Shown here: positions 1 through 7,088 of the stretch, piece after piece | Layout of the letters: the number at the start of each line of letters is the position of its first letter | Numbering within the stretch: the stretch's first letter is position 1 | From: an uncultured Succinivibrionaceae bacterium | GTDB lineage: Bacteria > Pseudomonadota > Gammaproteobacteria > Enterobacterales > Succinivibrionaceae | Assembly: GCA_900539665.1 (NCBI GenBank) | Contig: UQCV01000046.1 | Location: 1 to 19,227, forward strand | Direction: 5' to 3' | Length of the DNA stretch: 19,227 nucleotides | The notes under the pieces: generated by a model | What the model was told of the DNA's origin: nothing | Databases searched by the model: none | Seen by the model: the letters and a program-made list of their open reading frames with translations, nothing else | Position numbers and translations under genes: made by a program

Positions 1-398
1 GAATATGGAATTACAAATGTATCTTCATTAAGTCTAACAAAACCAATAATAAGAGTACTAAAACTATTCTTAGGAAGATAATTAGGAAGTTTAACTTTAG
101 CGTTATACATTCCCTTATTTTTCTTCTTAAGAAGTCCAAAAAAAGACTTAAAAGAACCATCAACTTTTTTAAGAATCTGTTGTGCCATATTAGAATTAAG
201 AGTTTTATAGTTCTCACTACTTTTTAAAAGAGAATTATTCTTTTGATAATTAAGATATTTATTCTCTCGAAAGTAGTATTGTCTAACATTATATACAGCT
301 TGATTATATAGATTCTTAGCAGTATGGAAAAGTTCTCTAAGAGAAAGATATTCTTCTTTAGAAAGATGTTTAAGTTGTTGTTTAACTGTAAGATACAT
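1..398 (-). CDS. tnpB: IS200/IS605-family TnpB nuclease, N-terminal part, cut by window edge
   Basis: The minus strand is open from an ATG at 398 to the window edge, giving about 132 codons without a stop. The protein begins MYLTVKQQLKHLSKEEY and includes NLYNQAVYNVRQYYF, SNMAQQILKKVDGSFKSFF and VKLPNYLP, then a GFVRL stretch. This matches the N-terminal region of TnpB (RNA-guided nuclease of IS200/IS605 elements) as I know it, especially the type common in Firmicutes. The RuvC-like catalytic residues and the zinc ribbon would lie beyond the edge, so intactness cannot be judged. An AAGGAG Shine-Dalgarno sequence lies ten bases before the ATG, and a TATAAT-like -10 lies at 427-432. CTT and AGA codons dominate, unlike the neighbouring chromosomal genes. 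No tnpA is visible. Confidence 0.85.
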   Translation of the reverse strand, partial: MYLTVKQQLKHLSKEEYLSLRELFHTAKNLYNQAVYNVRQYYFRENKYLNYQKNNSLLKSSENYKTLNSNMAQQILKKVDGSFKSFFGLLKKKNKGMYNAKVKLPNYLPKNSFSTLIIGFVRLNEDTFVIPY

Positions 399-478
399 GG
401 AGCTTCAACTCCTTTTTTCACACTTAATTATATCATATATTTAAGCTCAAAAGAGGTAAGAGCAAAAAAACAATTCAT

Positions 479-525
479 CTCCCACCTAAAGAGGAAGGAG
501 TCTTCTTGGAGATTTTTGATAAATC
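479..525 (-). mobile_element. Degenerate right end of an IS200/IS605-type element with tnpB 3' tail
   Basis: Read on the minus strand, this segment resembles the right end at 19110-19172. Both contain AATCTCCAAGAAGACTCC followed by a hairpin with a CTTT loop. Here the stem is 479-487 with 492-500, with one wobble and one mismatch, so the copy is decayed. The shared part encodes the same peptide tail in both copies: KSPRRLLPL-stop here and KSPRRLPPL-stop at the right edge. The terminal GAGTAGTTCAC of the right-hand copy is poorly kept here. The segment lies about 80 bp upstream of the tnpB start, in the same orientation, so it looks like the tail of one element joined to the head of another. 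The rest of 526-645 shows no gene. Confidence 0.6.
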
Positions 526-641
526 ATCATCCACAAAATAAACACTATTTGCACCTAGAAGTAAAAGCTAGTTCCTTTAAATTTTTCAACTTTTTAAAAA
601 TCCCCCCACCCGCAAAAAATAAGTCATAACCACTTAAAAAC

Positions 642-668
642 AAAAAGGGAACTCTACCCGAGTTCCCT
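642..668 (-). terminator. Rho-independent terminator after secF
   Basis: A perfect 8 bp stem, AGGGAACT (646-653) with AGTTCCCT (661-668), has a 7-base loop. On the minus strand it is followed by a T-rich run. It lies about 50 bp past the secF stop and should end the yajC-secD-secF transcript. A further perfect 8 bp inverted repeat (702-709 with 713-720, loop TGC) overlaps the secF stop codon but lacks a T tract. Confidence 0.85.
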
Positions 669-716
669 AAAAAAACTAGCTAAGATCCCTTAAAGGACCG
701 ATTAAGGTTTGCAACC

Positions 717-1679
717 TTAAGCCTTACGTCCGTAACTACCTTCATCTTCAAGATCAGCATCATCCTTCTTAATTTCCATAGGAAGAAGATTTTCACGAGA
801 AATATGGAGGAGTAACGGCCAAGTAGACGCTACGTAAATAGATGAAATAGTACCGAAAATAATACCGATCGCTAAGGCTAAGGAGAAGCCATAGATCATT
901 TCCCCACCGAAAATTAACAATGAGAATACGGTAATTAAAGTAGTACCTGAAGTAATGATTGTTCTAGATAAAGTTTCAGTTAATGAAAGGTTAAACAAAT
1001 CAACCATGTTCATCTTATGGAGACGACGAGCGTTTTCACGGATACGGTCAAACACCACGATCTTATCGTTAAGAGAGTAACCTAATACTGTAAGTACCGC
1101 AGCAAGTACAGTTAAGTCATATTCAACGCCAAAATAAGAGAAGAACCCTAACACCACAAAGACGTCATACACAAGGGAAATTACAGCCCCGAGAGCCATA
1201 CGCCATTCAAAACGGCCTAAGATGTAGATCAAGATAATAAGCAAAGATACTACAATCGCGATAGCTCCAGAAGTAACAAGTTCTTCACCTACAGCAGGCC
1301 CTACGAATTCAGAACGTACGACCCGAGCTTTGCTATCAACAGAAAGCGCAGCCTTGCTAACCTTTTGAGTTACTGAAGCCTGATTATCATCACCCTTTGG
1401 CTGGAAACGAATAGAAACATCGCGTACAGTCCCAAAGTGTTGTACAACCGCTGAACCAATACCTTCGTTAGCTAATGCACCACGAACTTTATTAAGATCA
1501 ACTTCTTGGGGATAAGAAATTTCTACCACTGCCCCACCAGTAAAGTCTAACCCCCAGGTAAGACCCTTGGTGCAGAGAAGATAGATAGAACCGATAACCA
1601 AAGCGAGGCAAATAACTTCAACAATGGTTGCAATCTTCATGAACGGGATTACAACCCCGCGTTTAATGATTTGAAACAT
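717..1679 (-). CDS. secF: Protein translocase subunit SecF
   Basis: SecF is an inner-membrane RND-type subunit that, with SecD and YajC, uses the proton gradient to help the SecYEG/SecA translocon release proteins into the periplasm. The 320-residue protein is close to the E. coli length (323). It has a first membrane segment at about residues 15-35, the WGLDFTGG motif at 42-49, and a periplasmic domain to about 130. Five more membrane segments follow, including EFVGPxVG (124-131) and GYSLNDKIVVFDRIREN (200-216) with the conserved Asp205 of the proton pathway. The ATG is preceded by GGAGG. The gene starts 12 bp after the secD stop, which implies co-transcription and probably coupled translation. 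The tail is acidic and differs from E. coli. The identification is secure. Confidence 0.97.
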   Translation of the reverse strand: MFQIIKRGVVIPFMKIATIVEVICLALVIGSIYLLCTKGLTWGLDFTGGAVVEISYPQEVDLNKVRGALANEGIGSAVVQHFGTVRDVSIRFQPKGDDNQASVTQKVSKAALSVDSKARVVRSEFVGPAVGEELVTSGAIAIVVSLLIILIYILGRFEWRMALGAVISLVYDVFVVLGFFSYFGVEYDLTVLAAVLTVLGYSLNDKIVVFDRIRENARRLHKMNMVDLFNLSLTETLSRTIITSGTTLITVFSLLIFGGEMIYGFSLALAIGIIFGTISSIYVASTWPLLLHISRENLLPMEIKKDDADLEDEGSYGRKA

Positions 1680-1691
1680 GTTGATCCTCCA

Positions 1692-3551
1692 CTAAATCCA
1701 TAGGTTCTTGATCTTACGACCACCGCAGAAGGCATTAACAACTGCACGACAAGCGGTAACAGAGGTGAACATTGAGCTTGCAAGACCAACCATAAGAACT
1801 AAAGCAAAGCCCTTCACCGCACCGGTACCAACAATAAACAAGACTGCAGCTACTAAGAATGAGGTTACGTTAGAGTCAAAAATTGTTACCCATGCACGGC
1901 TATACCCCATATCGATAGCTTGTTGTACGCCACGACCATTACGAATTTCTTCTCTGATACGTTCATAAATCAACACATTCGCGTCAACCGCCATACCTAT
2001 AGTAAGCACGATACCGGCAATCCCTGGTAAAGTCATTGTTGCACCAGGAATGAGAGACATTAAACCTACCAAGATAACAAAGTTAAAGATAAGAGCGAGG
2101 TTAGCTATTAAACCAAAAGCACGGTAGTAGATAATCATAAAGATTGAAAGAGCAATCAAGCCGTATAACATAGCATTGATACCGTTGGTAATGTTCTGTT
2201 GACCAAGGCTTGGACCAATGTTACGTTCTTCCACGATCTGAATCGGAGCAATCAAAGCACCAGCACGCAAAAGAAGGGCTAAATTATGCGCTTCAGTTGG
2301 GCTATCAAGACCAGTGATACGGAATTTATTACCAAGACGTGACTGAATAGTCGCTACGTTGATAATCTGTTCAACTTTACGGAATTTAGGCTTGCTCCCT
2401 GGAGCAGCATTTGGATCTTCCACGACCTTATATTCAATAAAGTTAGTAGCCATTGGTGAACCAATATGATCCTTAGTGAACTTAGACATAATTTCGCCGC
2501 CCACAGAATCAAGATCAATGCTTACTTCTGGACGACTGTTTTCATCCATACCGTTCTTAGCATTGATAATATGGTCACCTGTTAAGATCACGCGCTTGCT
2601 AACTACTACAGGACGCCCTTCACGGTCATTGATGATTTCATCACCGCTAGCAATTGCACCATTAGCAGCACTTGAAATATCACTCGTTGCATCAACAAGA
2701 CGGAATTCAAGAGTTGCAGTAGCCCCTAAAATTTCCTTAGCGCGCGCAGAATCTTCAATCCCTGGAAGTTCAACTACAATACGATCCGCACCTTGTCTTT
2801 GTACGAGTGGTTCAGCTACCCCAAGTTCATTCACACGGTTACGAATGATATTGATGTTTTGTTCAACAGCAGAAGTCTTAATGTTACGAAGTTTTTCAGG
2901 CTTCATTACTAAAGTTACAACATAAGAATTGCCCTTGCCGTTACCGGAAGTCACAACCATATCGTTGTACTTATCACTTAAGATCTTTTGCGCCTGTTCC
3001 ATAGTTGCTTCATCACGGAAGAAAACTTCAATAGTTTCATTTTCCCCACGAATGTTAGCTAAACGGATCTTGTTTTGGCGAAGTTCAGTTCTGATATCTT
3101 GGATATTTTGACCCACGATCTTTTTCATCGCTTCTTCCATATCCACTTCCATCAAGAAGTGAAGACCACCACGAAGGTCAAGACCAAGCTTAAGTGGACG
3201 CCCGCCAATAGATCTGAGCCAAGCCGGAGTTGCAGCTGCTAAGTTTAAAGCTACAATATAGTTATCACCTAAAGCCTTGACTAAGGTATCTTTGGTTTTA
3301 AGACGCATTTCATTATCTTTAAAACGAATAAGCGCCTGTCCATTACCACTTTCTACCGTACAATCTGAACATTCAGTTTTAAGAATCCCCTGAATTTTTT
3401 CGATATCGGCCTGTTCTAAGGCAATCCCACGAGCGCCACTAATCTGAATTGCAAGGTCTTCACCATACAGATTAGGGAGCGCGTAGATTGCACCTAGAAT
3501 GATAGCAACCGTTATCATCAGGTTCTTCCACCATGGATATTTGTTTAACAA
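1692..3551 (-). CDS. secD: Protein translocase subunit SecD (TTG start)
   Basis: SecD is the larger partner of SecF in the accessory Sec complex and carries the P1 head that grips emerging substrates in the periplasm. The protein begins MLNKYPWWKNLMI, aligning with E. coli MLNRYPLWK. Further matches are ALPNLYGEDLAIQISGARG, the LGLDLRGGLHFLMEVDM motif near residue 122, QQNxNIxRNRVNELGVAEP-like and GADRIVVELPG in P1, and VDANVLIYERIREE near 522, containing the conserved proton-pathway Asp. Six membrane segments are expected. I place the start at a TTG at 3551 because GAGGAG sits six bases upstream and homology begins exactly there. An in-frame GTG at 3602 would add 17 residues unlike the family. 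At 619 residues it fits E. coli (615). Confidence 0.95.
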   Translation of the reverse strand: MLNKYPWWKNLMITVAIILGAIYALPNLYGEDLAIQISGARGIALEQADIEKIQGILKTECSDCTVESGNGQALIRFKDNEMRLKTKDTLVKALGDNYIVALNLAAATPAWLRSIGGRPLKLGLDLRGGLHFLMEVDMEEAMKKIVGQNIQDIRTELRQNKIRLANIRGENETIEVFFRDEATMEQAQKILSDKYNDMVVTSGNGKGNSYVVTLVMKPEKLRNIKTSAVEQNINIIRNRVNELGVAEPLVQRQGADRIVVELPGIEDSARAKEILGATATLEFRLVDATSDISSAANGAIASGDEIINDREGRPVVVSKRVILTGDHIINAKNGMDENSRPEVSIDLDSVGGEIMSKFTKDHIGSPMATNFIEYKVVEDPNAAPGSKPKFRKVEQIINVATIQSRLGNKFRITGLDSPTEAHNLALLLRAGALIAPIQIVEERNIGPSLGQQNITNGINAMLYGLIALSIFMIIYYRAFGLIANLALIFNFVILVGLMSLIPGATMTLPGIAGIVLTIGMAVDANVLIYERIREEIRNGRGVQQAIDMGYSRAWVTIFDSNVTSFLVAAVLFIVGTGAVKGFALVLMVGLASSMFTSVTACRAVVNAFCGGRKIKNLWI

Positions 3552-3747
3552 AATATGCTCCTCAAAAACAACGATACTCTGTTGTTCTTTTGTATATACC
3601 ACATAAAGAAAACCTTCTCTTTATGCTCATTCTTTTTTTCTACTATTGTGTCGTCACCAAACGTAAAACTTAGTTTTAAGCATAATCTACATTCAGGACT
3701 AAAAACAGCCCACAGATCTAACATTACTGCTAGACCTGTGATTAAAC

Positions 3748-4116
3748 TTACTTGCTAGATTTAGGAGCAGAGGCCTGAACTGCTTCTAAAGTCCCCTTTG
3801 GAAGTGGAGCAACCACATAATCACGAGTGATGGTTACATTAGTAGTTTCGTTAATAGCAATAACAAAATACTTACCGTCATCAGAAACTTTAACAATACG
3901 ACCAACAATCCCGCCGTTAGTCTGAACTTCATCACCTACGCCTAATTGCTTAAGCAAAGCTTCAGCTTCTTTTCTCTTTTTACCCTGTGGGCGCACCATG
4001 AAGAAATAGAAAAAAAACATTACAACTGCAAAAATAATTACAGTAGACAACATGCCGCCCTGTTCTGGAACCTGAGCTGCAGTTTCTTCAGCAAAAGCTG
4101 TTGGGAATAAATTCAT
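3748..4116 (-). CDS. yajC: Sec translocon accessory subunit YajC
   Basis: YajC is a small single-span inner-membrane protein of the SecDF-YajC complex. The 122-residue protein has a short Ala/Glu-rich N-terminus, one membrane segment at about residues 22-41 ending FFYFFMVRPQGKKRKE, and a cytoplasmic domain with LGVGDEVQTNGGIVGRI and an ITRDYVV strand. These are the family signatures. It is slightly longer than E. coli YajC (110) because of a C-terminal Ala/Pro/Ser-Lys tail. About 196 bp separate it from the secD TTG start. That gap shows no terminator, so secDF probably rides on the same transcript. A likely extended -10 promoter lies at 4299-4307. Confidence 0.95.
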   Translation of the reverse strand: MNLFPTAFAEETAAQVPEQGGMLSTVIIFAVVMFFFYFFMVRPQGKKRKEAEALLKQLGVGDEVQTNGGIVGRIVKVSDDGKYFVIAINETTNVTITRDYVVAPLPKGTLEAVQASAPKSSK

Positions 4117-4298
4117 AACAGTAATCCTATTGTGATTTTAGTTTGATGAATAACACTATTTAATACATTCAATACTTTAAGGTAAGTAACTATGTTTGGC
4201 TTAATTAAAGCGTGAGTTTAGAGTCCTAAAAAAAAATTAGGTCAAGTCTCGGCATTTTATTAAGTGCTTTAAGGTTAGCCACAGTATTTTAACGGTTT

Positions 4299-4307
4299 AT
4301 TATAGCA
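4299..4307 (-). promoter_or_regulatory. Putative extended -10 promoter of yajC-secDF
   Basis: On the minus strand TTTTGCTATAAT contains TG-N-TATAAT, an extended -10 element that needs little of a -35. No convincing -35 is seen 17 bp upstream. Transcription from about 4292 would give a leader of about 175 nt before the yajC ATG. A terminator after tgt makes a separate promoter necessary. This is inferred from sequence only. Confidence 0.45.
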
Positions 4308-4347
4308 AAAAAGCGCCTAGGCACACTTGATTTATTTATCCTTTTAA

Positions 4348-4396
4348 CCGGAGCCTCCCCGGAAATCCGCAACCCTAAAGCTCCTGGGGTTCAACC
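4348..4396. other. GC-rich nested inverted repeats in the tgt-yajC gap
   Basis: This is a G+C-rich patch in an otherwise AT-rich spacer. GGAGC (4350-4354) pairs with GCTCC (4380-4384) around an inner CGGAAATCCG (4360-4369). An alternative pairing of AACCC with GGGTT (4371-4375 with 4387-4391) would compete with it. No T tract follows on either strand, so it is not a normal terminator. It could be an operator, a structured RNA or a degraded repeat. I do not recognise it. The remainder of 4117-4489 holds only the proposed promoter and the tgt terminator. Confidence 0.3.
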
Positions 4397-4413
4397 ATTA
4401 AAGATTTTAACCT

Positions 4414-4458
4414 AAAAACAAGAAGGCCTGTCTTTTAACCAAGTAAAAGACAAGCCTT
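4414..4458 (-). terminator. Rho-independent terminator after tgt
   Basis: AAGGC plus GTCTTTTA (4423-4437) pair with TAAAAGAC plus GCCTT (4444-4458), with a 2 x 2 internal loop and a 6-base apical loop. On the minus strand a CTTGTTTTT tail follows. It lies 32 bp beyond the tgt stop and separates queA-tgt from yajC-secDF. Confidence 0.8.
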
Positions 4459-4489
4459 ATAAAGATAGAGTATTTGGTGTTTTTACTAA

Positions 4490-5596
4490 TTACTTTAATG
4501 GGTAGATCTTAAAAAATTCTGCGGCAAATTGTTCTAAAGTACCCGCTGCAATATGATCTCTAATATCCTGCATTAAACGCTGATAGAAACGCAAATTGTG
4601 GATGGTATTAAGTCGAGCCCCAAGCATTTCCCCACACTTATCAAGGTGATGGAGGTAACTTCTGCTGTAATGTCTACAAGTATAACAATCACACTTTGGA
4701 TCAAGCGGTCTAGTATCATCACGATACTTAGCATTACGTAACTTCAACACCCCTTCAGAAGTAAAGATATGAGCATTACGTGCATTACGAGTTGGCATAA
4801 CGCAGTCAAACATATCAACCCCACGAAGCACTCCATCAAGGATGTCTTGAGGTTTACCGACCCCCATTAAGTAACGAGGCTTGTCATCAGGCATTTTTGA
4901 GACCACGTGGTCTAACACGCGATGCATATCGTCTTTACCTTCACCAACAGCCAAGCCACCGATAGCATAGCCATCAAAACCGATACTCAAAAGTTCCTTT
5001 AAAGATTCATCACGTAAATCCTCATATACACTCCCTTGGATAATCCCAAAAAGTGCATTCTTATTTTCTAAGCGATCAAATTCTTCACGTGAACGTTTGG
5101 CCCAACGCATACTCAAGCGCATAGATTTTTCAGCAACTTCGTGCGTAGCTGGGAACGGAGTACATTCGTCAAAGCTCATGACAATATCAGAGCCTAAGGC
5201 ATGCTGAACTTGCATAGATACTTCTGGAGATAAGAAGATCTTGTCACCATTGATTGGATTACGGAAATAAACCCCTTCTTCCTTGATTTTACGCAAAGCC
5301 CCTAAGCTAAACACCTGGAACCCACCTGAATCGGTAAGGATTGGGCGCTTCCATTGCATAAAATCATGTAAGTCCCCATGCTTGCGCATTACATCACAAC
5401 CAGGGCGAAGCCACAAATGGAAAGTATTCCCTAAAATAATATCCGCCCCAATATCGCGAACTTCTTCCGGAGAAAGTCCCTTAACCGTACCGTAAGTACC
5501 AACAGGCATAAATGCTGGAGTTCTCACCGTACCGCGTTCGAACTTGAGCTCACCTAAACGGGATTTGCCACAAACTGCATGAACTTTGAATTCCAA
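4490..5596 (-). CDS. tgt: tRNA-guanine transglycosylase (TTG start)
   Basis: Tgt exchanges guanine-34 for preQ1 in the anticodons of Tyr, His, Asn and Asp tRNAs, the committing step of queuosine synthesis on tRNA. The 368 residues align almost without gaps to E. coli Tgt (375). Visible elements are GNTFHLWLRPG (56-66), catalytic Asp89 in ILTDSGGFQVFSLG, FDECTPFPA (142-150), QGSVYEDLRDESL, nucleophile Asp264 in DMFDCVMPTRNARN, and the zinc site C302xC304xxC307 with H333. The start is a TTG at 5596, preceded by AAGGAG with a six-base gap, and homology begins there. The gene lies 32 bp downstream of queA and acts one step before it in the pathway. It is followed by a terminator. Confidence 0.97.
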   Translation of the reverse strand: MEFKVHAVCGKSRLGELKFERGTVRTPAFMPVGTYGTVKGLSPEEVRDIGADIILGNTFHLWLRPGCDVMRKHGDLHDFMQWKRPILTDSGGFQVFSLGALRKIKEEGVYFRNPINGDKIFLSPEVSMQVQHALGSDIVMSFDECTPFPATHEVAEKSMRLSMRWAKRSREEFDRLENKNALFGIIQGSVYEDLRDESLKELLSIGFDGYAIGGLAVGEGKDDMHRVLDHVVSKMPDDKPRYLMGVGKPQDILDGVLRGVDMFDCVMPTRNARNAHIFTSEGVLKLRNAKYRDDTRPLDPKCDCYTCRHYSRSYLHHLDKCGEMLGARLNTIHNLRFYQRLMQDIRDHIAAGTLEQFAAEFFKIYPLK

Positions 5597-5628
5597 AATG
5601 GTCTCCTTAAATCAAGGTGGGAGGTAAA

Positions 5629-6729
5629 TTATTCTGCTTTAGCTGCACAGATAGCATCAACTTCAGCTTCGCTTTCTGCCTGGTCGTTTTTGGTGATAAA
5701 CATAGCATCACCATAACTAAAGAATCTAAACTTATTTTCCACAGCATACTTGTAGGCTGCCATCACATGCTTATAACCTGCAAATGCACTTACTAACATA
5801 ATAAGGGTTGATTCAGGTAAATGGAAATTAGTAATCAAAGCGTCGATTACCCGGTATTTATAACCTGGGTAAATAAAGATTGAAGTATCTTCAGCAAAAG
5901 GAGCGATCACATCCGCACACCCCTTCTTAAGTGCAGCTTGAGCCGCGCTTTCAAGAGATCTAACAGAAGTGGTACCGACCGCAATCACGCGACCACCTGC
6001 TGCTTTAGTCTTAAGCACTGCTTCGACTACCTCGTTTGGAACCACCGCATATTCTGAATGCATGTGGTGATTAACCACATCATCTTCTCTTACCGGCTGA
6101 AAAGTCCCTGCCCCAACGTGAAGGGTAACAAATGCTGTGGTTACCCCTTTAGCTTTGAGTTTCTCAATTAAATCGTTATCGAAGTGAAGTCCGGCTGTAG
6201 GTGCAGCCACAGCACCAGGAATAAGTGAATAAACTGTTTGATAGCGTTCTTTGTCGCTTAGTTCGTCACTACGATCAATATATGGTGGTAATGGAATATG
6301 GCCTATTTCCGATAGAATATCGAAAATCGATTTCTCCCCCTGGAAACACAATTCAAAAAGTTGTCCTTCTCGTCTTTCCATTACGGCTTCATAACCTTTA
6401 TCGAAAATAAGGCGGGCCCCTTCCTTTGGAGATTTAGAAGACTTTAAATGCACTAAGGCGTTATGTTCGCCTAAAACACGTTCAATCAATAATTCGAAGT
6501 GGCCACCAGTTTCCTTATGACCAAATAAACGCGCAGGAATAACACGAGTATTGTTAAACACCAACAAATCGCCAGGTTTAACCAACTCAAGCACATCATA
6601 GAAATGACCTTCGCTCAGGGCTCCGCTCTTTCCATCTAAACACAAAAGACGGCTATGGGTGCGCTCCGGGCTCGGATATTTGGCAATAAGTTCTTCCGGT
6701 AAATCAAAAAAGAAATCTTTCTTTAACAT
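5629..6729 (-). CDS. queA: S-adenosylmethionine:tRNA ribosyltransferase-isomerase QueA
   Basis: QueA transfers and isomerises the ribosyl group of SAM onto preQ1 in tRNA, making epoxyqueuosine. Family motifs are LPEELIAKYPSPER near the N-terminus, DLLVFNNTRVIPARLFG, HIPLPPYIDR, PGAVAAPTAGLHFD, FVTLHVGAGTFQPV, HSEYAVVP, AVGTTSVRSLESA and TNFHLPESTLIMLVSAFAG, ending in RFFSYGDAMFI. I start at the ATG at 6729 (366 residues; E. coli has 356) because the alignment begins at MLKKDFFFDLPEEL. An in-frame TTG at 6765 would add 12 unconserved residues and has no better ribosome-binding site. The C-terminus carries a short acidic and Ala-rich extension. It is probably transcribed with tgt from an extended -10 at about 6798. 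Confidence 0.96.
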   Translation of the reverse strand: MLKKDFFFDLPEELIAKYPSPERTHSRLLCLDGKSGALSEGHFYDVLELVKPGDLLVFNNTRVIPARLFGHKETGGHFELLIERVLGEHNALVHLKSSKSPKEGARLIFDKGYEAVMERREGQLFELCFQGEKSIFDILSEIGHIPLPPYIDRSDELSDKERYQTVYSLIPGAVAAPTAGLHFDNDLIEKLKAKGVTTAFVTLHVGAGTFQPVREDDVVNHHMHSEYAVVPNEVVEAVLKTKAAGGRVIAVGTTSVRSLESAAQAALKKGCADVIAPFAEDTSIFIYPGYKYRVIDALITNFHLPESTLIMLVSAFAGYKHVMAAYKYAVENKFRFFSYGDAMFITKNDQAESEAEVDAICAAKAE

Positions 6730-6797
6730 AATAATAAAATCGTTCCAAAAAAGGAGATTAGCCAACCGGCACCGAAATAAACAATAGGATGTAGCAT

Positions 6798-6806
6798 TTT
6801 ATAGCA
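6798..6806 (-). promoter_or_regulatory. Putative extended -10 promoter of queA-tgt
   Basis: The minus strand reads TTTTGCTATAAA, a TG-N-TATAAA extended -10 very like the one before yajC. It would start transcription near 6791, about 60 nt before the queA ATG. It lies downstream of the terminator at 6843-6872, so queA need not depend on read-through from the upstream unit. Confidence 0.4.
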
Positions 6807-6836
6807 AAAGCAAAAGTATTACATCATTTTGTATAA

Positions 6837-6872
6837 AAGAAAAAACCGGTGTCCCAAAAGGGGGACGCCGGT
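6837..6872 (-). terminator. Strong rho-independent terminator upstream of queA
   Basis: An 11 bp stem with one C-A mismatch (6845-6855 with 6862-6872) has a 6-base loop. On the minus strand it is followed by TTTTTTCTTTT. It stops transcription from the promoter at 6917-6944 before queA. Confidence 0.8.
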
Positions 6873-6910
6873 GTTATCAATAAAATAACATTAAATAGGA
6901 CTAATGAACT
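6837..6910 (-). ncRNA. Candidate small RNA or attenuated leader (~75 nt)
   Basis: A near-consensus promoter (6917-6944) and a strong terminator (6837-6872) enclose a transcript of about 75 nt with no reading frame longer than a few codons. The RNA would contain a first hairpin, TGTTAT/ATAACA (about 6873-6891), directly before the terminator hairpin. I do not recognise a known family. It could be a free small RNA, or a leader whose termination controls queA-tgt. A preQ1 riboswitch would be a natural idea here, but I do not see its conserved core. Confidence 0.4.
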
Positions 6911-6916
6911 GGAGCC

Positions 6917-6944
6917 ATTATATCAGATTTGTGAACCTCGTCAA
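6917..6944 (-). promoter_or_regulatory. Near-consensus sigma-70 promoter
   Basis: On the minus strand TTGACG (6939-6944) is followed after 16 bp by TATAAT (6917-6922), giving a start near 6910. It is the best promoter match in the window. The remaining 6945-7036 is very AT-rich, with poly-A/T tracts that could act as an UP element. Confidence 0.65.
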
Positions 6945-7036
6945 GAATTTTTAAAAAACATCTCAAAAAATTTTTTTAATTTTAATATTGATACATAGCC
7001 CACAAAATCAAATATTTGTTTTATATGGCTTTGACC

Positions 7037-7065
7037 AAAAAAAAACGGCACCGAAGTGCCGTTTT
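7037..7065 (-). terminator. Rho-independent terminator of the mal operon
   Basis: A perfect 10 bp stem (7042-7051 with 7056-7065) has, on the minus strand, a UUCG tetraloop closed by a C-G pair and a run of nine T residues after it. It lies 24 bp past the malK stop and ends malEFGK. Confidence 0.92.
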
Positions 7066-7088
7066 ATTACTTTTACAAGCTAAATAAA

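Noticed and set aside
324..629. 101-codon plus-strand frame across the left IS material
   Set aside because: It overlaps tnpB antisense and the right-end remnant. Its translation is Lys/Phe-rich noise, and the minus-strand reading is clearly TnpB.
2476..2925. 149-codon open frame on the plus strand
   Set aside because: Antisense to the well-supported secD, with a Ser/Arg/Leu-rich sequence typical of shadow frames.
3552..3602. 17-residue N-terminal extension of SecD from GTG 3602
   Set aside because: The added residues match nothing in SecD proteins, and the internal TTG has the better-spaced GAGGAG.
4348..4396. tRNA or signal-recognition-particle RNA in the GC-rich patch
   Set aside because: No cloverleaf arms, no TTC-loop sequence and no conserved SRP tetraloop motif could be found.
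6837..6910. preQ1 riboswitch upstream of queA-tgt
   Set aside because: Position is attractive, but neither the short class I pseudoknot pattern nor other preQ1 cores is visible. QueA and Tgt are also not the usual targets.
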